This document shows, one piece after another, positions 24,668-27,985 of a DNA stretch of 27,985 nt; the first letter of the stretch is position 1, and every line of letters begins with the position of its first letter. Below the pieces are notes generated by a model. That model was given only the letters and a program-made list of their open reading frames with translations, was not told the DNA's origin and ran no database searches. The DNA is taken from contig MU647131.1 of assembly GCA_026770585.1 (NCBI GenBank), forward strand, positions 34,344 to 62,328. The letters run 5' to 3'. Both the position numbers and the translations under genes were made by a program. Source of the stretch: Baffinella frigidus (taxonomy: Eukaryota; Cryptophyceae; Cryptomonadales; Baffinellaceae).

Positions 24668-27431
24668 ACCCGAAACCCTGAACCCTCAACCCTGCTCCCT
24701 TCACCCCAAACCCTCAACCCTTAACCCTCAACCCTCAACCCTCAACCCTCAACCCTAAACCCTAAACCCAAACCCTAAACCCTAAGCCCCAAGCCCCAAA
24801 CCCCAAGCTCTAAGCCCTACACCCTAATTCCCAAACCCTAAACCCTAAACCCTGAACCCTAAACCCCTCAACACCCGCAACAGGCGCGGGGGTTGATGCC
24901 AGATCGCGCGGACGAATTCCGCAAGTTGGGGGAATGGATGCCCGAAATCATCCAAGGTATGCCCTACCACTCTAATCTGCGGAAACGAGTTTTTCTTTCT
25001 TTTTTGGACCTTTCTGGCAACAAAAGTTACTACACAATTGGGGTTTACTACTAATGGTAAAGCCTCTGTGTAGCAATTTTCGTTGCTAAAAGGACCAAGA
25101 GAGAAATAGTGTTATTCATTTCGGGAGAAGAAGTCGGAAGGCAACGATTCACATCTCCCCTGGATATCCAGGTATAACGCGACCAAAAATTGCTGACTTT
25201 TGGCATGTTTCCCTCAAAAACAATCCTAATTAACTTGATAAATTCCCCGTAGTGTTCCGAGTGGACACCGGCCTCCGATGGGATTCGGTGAATACTCCGT
25301 ACGTGAATAATCTATAGGACCCTACTCAGGCCATACCGTAGGGACACAGGCTGGTCCTGTGGATGTCCTGACCGATTCTTGGTGGCTGGGCCAACAAGAA
25401 TCCCTGTGTACGCAGCCACCACGAATCCCTTTGTAGCCCTCTGGGTGGCTGTTCCTCGGTTCTAGCGAGACGACTTGCGTCACAGAGTCGGTTTCGACTG
25501 CAACGCGCTCCACCCTAACCCCTACACCCTACACCCTGAACCCCACACCCTCACCCCCCAGAGGCAAAGGACAACCCTCAGGACTGGGGAGGGGAAGAGG
25601 GGGACGACGAAGGACCGGGTGGGGCGGGAGAGAAGTGGCAGGAGACTCCTTGGTACTGCGAAGTCTGCGACGTACGCGCCCTTCCGTATCCCCTCTTCTG
25701 CTCTCTTGGCGTCTGCTCTTTCGACTCTCGGCGTCTTCTCTCTTCTGCCCTCTTGGCTTCTGCCCTCTTCTGCCCTCTCGACGTCTGCCCGCTTCTGCCC
25801 TCTTGGCTTCTTCTCTCTTCCGCCCTCTCGGCGTATCCCCTCTTCCGCCCTTTCACCTCTCGCCTAGCGTCTGCTTCCTCCTCTTCTCCTGCCCTCTCGC
25901 CTTCTGCCCTCCCGTCTCTCGCCTGGCGACTGCCCTCTCGCCCCTCTCCTGCACGCGCCGCCCTGCCTGATCTCTTCTCCTGCCCTCTCTTCTCCTGCCC
26001 TCTCGCCTCTCGCCTCGCGTCTGCTTGCTCCTCGGCTTCTACCCTTTCGCCTTCTGCCCTCTTCTGCCCTCTTGCCTTCTGCTCTTTCGACTCTCGGCGT
26101 CTGCCCTCTTCTGCCCTCCCGTCTCTCGCCTGGCTTCTGCCCTCTCGCCTCTCGCTGTACTCACTTCTTCTTTATTACTCTCGATACAGGTCCTAAATGA
26201 GGCCCTTGAGCCTCGAGTTGAGTGACACAAAAGTCTATGCTCCTTCAGAAACGGGCCCGTCTCAGAGACAAGAGCTGCACTCACTGCCGACACGCCTTTC
26301 CATCCACCCACCATCCGCTTTCCGCGTCCTATTGCTCAACGAAGCCCCCCCCCCCCTTGTATGTCGGTGCACCCCAGTAGTCTGAAAAAATTCATCCCCA
26401 TAAAAGTATTGATTAATCCCTTTTGGCGTAACGCAATCTACTACCAAAACGCTCTACTATTACTTGTATGGCCCATCCGTGTAGTGATGTTTGTTGCCCA
26501 AAAATAATTAATGAAGACTTCTATGGAGACAAACGTGTGGTGCCGATTTCGAGTCTACCGCCCGGACCACGCCCCAGCAGAAGTTGTTTCTATTACCAGC
26601 ATTGCTGGATAAATCTAGGTCCTACTCGGACACAGTTCTTGCCACTTAATACGTGATGGTGGTCAATCAAAAGTTGCCGCACGGACAGGTTCCAGCAATT
26701 TCCTGAAAGTCGGCGAAAGTGGACCCGAGGCCTCACGGGAGTTGACTTTTGCGATTTACCCCCCTCAGGTCTAGCGTAGCGTGCTGCCAAGAGGGCATAC
26801 TCGATCAGCGCGGGCGGTGCGAGGATACACATCACCAAGTTGTTTTCATCACCAGTATTGCTGGATAAATGTAGGTCCTACTCGGACAAAGCCCGCGGGC
26901 GCCGAGAGGGGTGGCTAGCCGCCCCGGGAGGACTTATCCGATCAGCGTGGGCGGCGCTGGGCAGACATGGGCAGAGGCTCATGTGAATCCTCGCGAGGAT
27001 GCCCATGAGCGCAGACGCATCAGCGCATGCACACTCATGCCTTTCCGGGCACTGATGCCTGCCGTGTTTCACTCTCAACCCCTAGTTAGGGTTGAGGGGT
27101 AGTCAGGGTTGAGGGTTGATATGGACAGATGGTGCAGCGCGCACCGCGCGCATCGTTGCACATCCAGCGTCACTTTCATCCATTCCGTACTCCACCAAGC
27201 TTGCGGGAACAGGAAAGCACCACCGCGGTCTGCACATGCCTTCCCAAGTGAAATGTCTTGATCGTTTGGCGCATTTCGAAGTGAAATGGTTTGATCGTTT
27301 CCGAAGTGAAATGTTTGGGGCATTAGGTGTCGGCGACGAACGATATGATGTGGCTGGATCACGTGAACGGCATCAAGCACAACAAGATGCTCGGGTATTC
27401 GATGCGCCACAAGGAGGAGTCCCCCCTCGAG
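20806..27431 (+). CDS. Coiled-coil / hydrophobic / U1-type C2H2 zinc-finger protein, partial
   Basis: Phase-compatible exons: about 20806 or 20818-20891, 21010-21087, 21407-21484 (end uncertain, GC donor), 21558-21607, 22571-22673, 23088-23145, 23613-23731, 24884-24956, 25562-25671 and 27327-27431. Together they encode ~280 aa. In order: FKDNVALIGVQFLIKPGLLG; helical segments (SARKIISTLNTTLIA, MATLQTKIEEIETAP); a hydrophobic stretch VAALGVFLALPSTLG; charged DWEMEEYWRKQREAKLRER; DEFRKLGEWMPEIIQE; acidic WGGEEGDDE; then the finger PWYCEVCD|VSATNDMMWLDHVNGIKH (C-x2-C-x12-H-x5-H). The finger and the following NKMLGYSMR resemble the U1/matrin-type finger of the spliceosomal protein ZMAT2/SNU23. 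The upstream part is not like ZMAT2. It may be two genes (split between 23145 and 23613). It continues past 27431. Introns carry telomere-like repeat, MITE A copies and foldbacks. Confidence 0.7.
21098..21400 (+). repeat. C-strand telomere-like repeat in zinc-finger gene intron
   Basis: CCCTAAA and CCCTGAA variants fill the intron 21088-21406 almost completely. Confidence 0.93.
21628..22006 (+). repeat. C-strand telomere-like repeat in zinc-finger gene intron
   Basis: CCCTAAA and CCCTCAA blocks, including homogenised CCCTCAA at 21965-21998, begin ~20 nt after the donor at 21608. Confidence 0.93.
22040..22570. other. Intron remainder with purine-rich microsatellite and internal repeats
   Basis: A GAGC/GGGA purine run spans 22312-22384. 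GTGGTCCGAGGACGAAACCC appears near 22290 and as ATGGTCCGAGGACGAAACCC near 22525. A weak advance copy of the next exon boundary is visible (GGAGGAGTGGGCAGCAGCG near 22427 against GGAGGGGTGAGCAGCAAAG near 22558). Confidence 0.7.
22653..22742 (+). repeat. Duplicated exon end plus donor
   Basis: CACCGCACTCACGCCCGCAA followed by GGTCTGTCCC (22653-22682) recurs as CACCGCCCCCACGCCCCCAA plus GGTCTGTCCC at 22713-22742. The first copy is the end of exon 22571-22673 with its donor; the second is intronic. Further short tandem repeats (CACGCTAGACACT) follow to about 22830. Confidence 0.85.
23164..23350 (+). repeat. G-strand telomere-like repeat after a donor
   Basis: TTTAGGG runs, decaying to TTTCGGG, start ~20 nt after the donor at 23146. 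Confidence 0.93.
23742..23880. mobile_element. Foldback/MITE-like element with ~28-bp terminal inverted repeats
   Basis: ACTTAAATTGGTCTCGTCAT (left) and ATGATGAGACCAAATTAAGT (right) pair with few mismatches. A nested AAGTTGAC...GTCAACTT inverted repeat lies inside. It is intronic, starting ~10 nt after the donor at 23732. Confidence 0.82.
24134..24237 (-). mobile_element. MITE family A, copy 5, inverted and diverged
   Basis: A 104-bp element with ends TATTCCTCAAGTGCCCA and ...GACTTATGGGATA. The core TCTACTGTAGGGCCC is diverged from the other copies. Confidence 0.85.
24510..24880 (+). repeat. C-strand telomere-like repeat before an acceptor
   Basis: CCCTCAA is homogenised at 24572-24665 and 24725-24755, with CCCTAAA and CCCCAAG elsewhere. 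It runs to within ~10 nt of the acceptor at 24883. Confidence 0.94.
24995..25107. repeat. Long imperfect palindrome (foldback element)
   Basis: The left arm (~24998-25047, containing TTGGACCTTTCTGGCAAC and TACTACACA) pairs with the right arm (25058-25107, containing TGTGTAGCA and GTTGCTAAAAGGACCAA) around a ~10-nt loop. About 40 of 48 positions pair. It could form a miRNA-precursor-like hairpin in the intron transcript. Confidence 0.82.
25512..25560 (+). repeat. Short C-strand repeat at an acceptor
   Basis: CCCTAACCCCTACACCCTACA and similar units abut the acceptor CCCCCCAG|AG at 25561. Confidence 0.85.
25680..26165 (+). repeat. 500-nt pyrimidine-rich repeat in intron
   Basis: Variants of CTTCTGCCCTCTCG and CTCTTGGCTTCTGCC recur about every 11-24 nt on the coding strand, starting ~10 nt after the donor at 25672. 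Apparent open frames here are composition artefacts. Confidence 0.9.
26166..26583. other. Intron sequence with no feature recognised
   Basis: Mixed-composition sequence with a C10-11 run at about 26346-26357. No gene or RNA is recognised. Confidence 0.5.
26584..26957. repeat. Two interleaved direct-repeat pairs in intron
   Basis: AGTTGTTT..AT.ACCAG.ATTGCTGGATAAAT.TAGGTCCTACTCGGACA occurs at 26584-26634 and 26838-26888 (about 46 of 51 identical). CGATCAGCG(C/T)GGGCGG(T/C)GC occurs at about 26801 and 26939. The pairs overlap in order, suggesting successive duplications. Confidence 0.85.
27246..27324 (+). repeat. Three short tandem units just before an acceptor
   Basis: AAGTGAAATG(T/G)-(C)TTGATCGTTT begins at 27246 and 27279. 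A third, truncated unit at 27304 (AAGTGAAATGTTTGGGG) runs to the TTAG acceptor at 27326. Confidence 0.85.
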
Positions 27432-27495
27432 GTCCCCCCCTCCCCCGTTACCCCCCACTCGCTTTACACCGAACCGCTTTGCACTCCAGCCGCTT

Positions 27496-27600
27496 TATCC
27501 CTCAGGTGGCGAGTAGGCGCATACGCCCTACCGTAGGGCCCTAGGACATGTCTAGGACCTGTAGGGGGTCCTTTCAGACTCCATTGCCACTTAAGGGATA
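27496..27600 (-). mobile_element. MITE family A, copy 6, inverted
   Basis: A 105-bp element with ends TATCCCTCAGGTGGC and GCCACTTAAGGGATA and core CGCCCTACCGTAGGGCCC. It starts 64 nt after the donor at 27432. Confidence 0.93.
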
Positions 27601-27809
27601 TAGGATCCTTGCGGGAAGGACCTCGAGGTTCAACCCCCTGGTTCCCCACTCCACTCCAGAAGTCGTGCCGCCATGCTCTGTGTGACTCCTGCACACCGCT
27701 GGAGGTGCAGTGTGATGCAATCATCCACGTGTCGGCTGTTCATGACAGTTGCTAGACACCGGATACTGCCGTTGTCAGCCGTAGCGTTTGGGATGGTACC
27801 GGCAACGGG
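27601..27809. other. Unassigned sequence after the zinc-finger exon
   Basis: No exon could be assigned. GGAGGTGCAG|TGTGATGCAATC (about 27702-27711) is a possible acceptor without protein support. Confidence 0.4.
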
Positions 27810-27833
27810 ATCTCTCTATGTCTCTCTGTTTCC

Positions 27834-27872
<39 letters not shown>

Positions 27873-27985
27873 GCTCTCTCGCTCTCTCGCTCTCTCGCTC
27901 TCTCGCTGTCTCTCTCTCTCGCTCTCTCGCTCTCTCGCTCTCTCGCTCTCTCCCTCCCTCCCTCTCTCCCTTCCTCCTTCCCTCC
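27810..27985. repeat. Pyrimidine microsatellites
   Basis: (TCTG)n at about 27834-27862, then (CTCTCTCG)n and CCCTCC runs to the window end. Confidence 0.95.

Noticed and set aside
25475-26225. Ser/Leu/Pro-rich overlapping open frames
   Set aside because: They arise from the pyrimidine-rich intron repeat and disagree with the zinc-finger exon that precedes it.

Overview
This is nuclear DNA of a eukaryote, probably an alga or other protist. The evidence is multi-exon genes with short exons (44-190 nt is typical), acceptors followed by G (22 of the 26 I mapped), some GC-AG introns, and about a quarter of the window made of degenerate TTTAGGG/CCCTAAA telomere-type 7-mers. That repeat type occurs in plants, green algae, dinoflagellates, chromerids and others, so the species cannot be named from this window.

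Layout. (1) 1-5985, plus strand: the C-terminal half of a D-threonine aldolase / D-serine dehydratase-like PLP enzyme, with five exons separated by introns full of telomere-like repeats; its N-terminal half is missing. (2) 5986-7400: convergent intergenic DNA dense in short inverted-repeat (MITE-like) elements. (3) 7401-10042, minus strand: a complete three-exon STAR/Quaking-type KH RNA-binding protein (759 aa) with a very long Gln/Asn-rich tail. (4) 10043-10301: a short head-to-head promoter. (5) 10302-15144, plus strand: a complete 12-exon, 367-aa type I DnaJ co-chaperone with an ER signal peptide, whose exons join in frame. (6) 15145-18990: a possible signal-peptide exon, 1.5 kb of TTTAGGG-type repeat, an AT-rich island and a 20-bp tandem array. 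(7) 19000-19911: a probable RGG-rich coding stretch interrupted by one TGA. (8) About 20806-27431 and beyond, plus strand: an unrecognised multi-exon gene encoding coiled coil, a hydrophobic segment and an acidic region, ending in a U1/matrin-type C2H2 zinc finger close to that of ZMAT2/SNU23.

The main theme is intron structure. Telomere-like DNA fills the introns of every plus-strand gene but none of the mapped exons. It tends to be G-strand just after donors and C-strand just before acceptors. Many exon edges are duplicated inside the adjacent intron, often with telomere-like or MITE DNA between the two copies, which looks like a footprint of how these introns grew. Six copies of one ~105-bp MITE and three of another lie in introns and gene flanks, including an inverted pair around one DnaJ exon.
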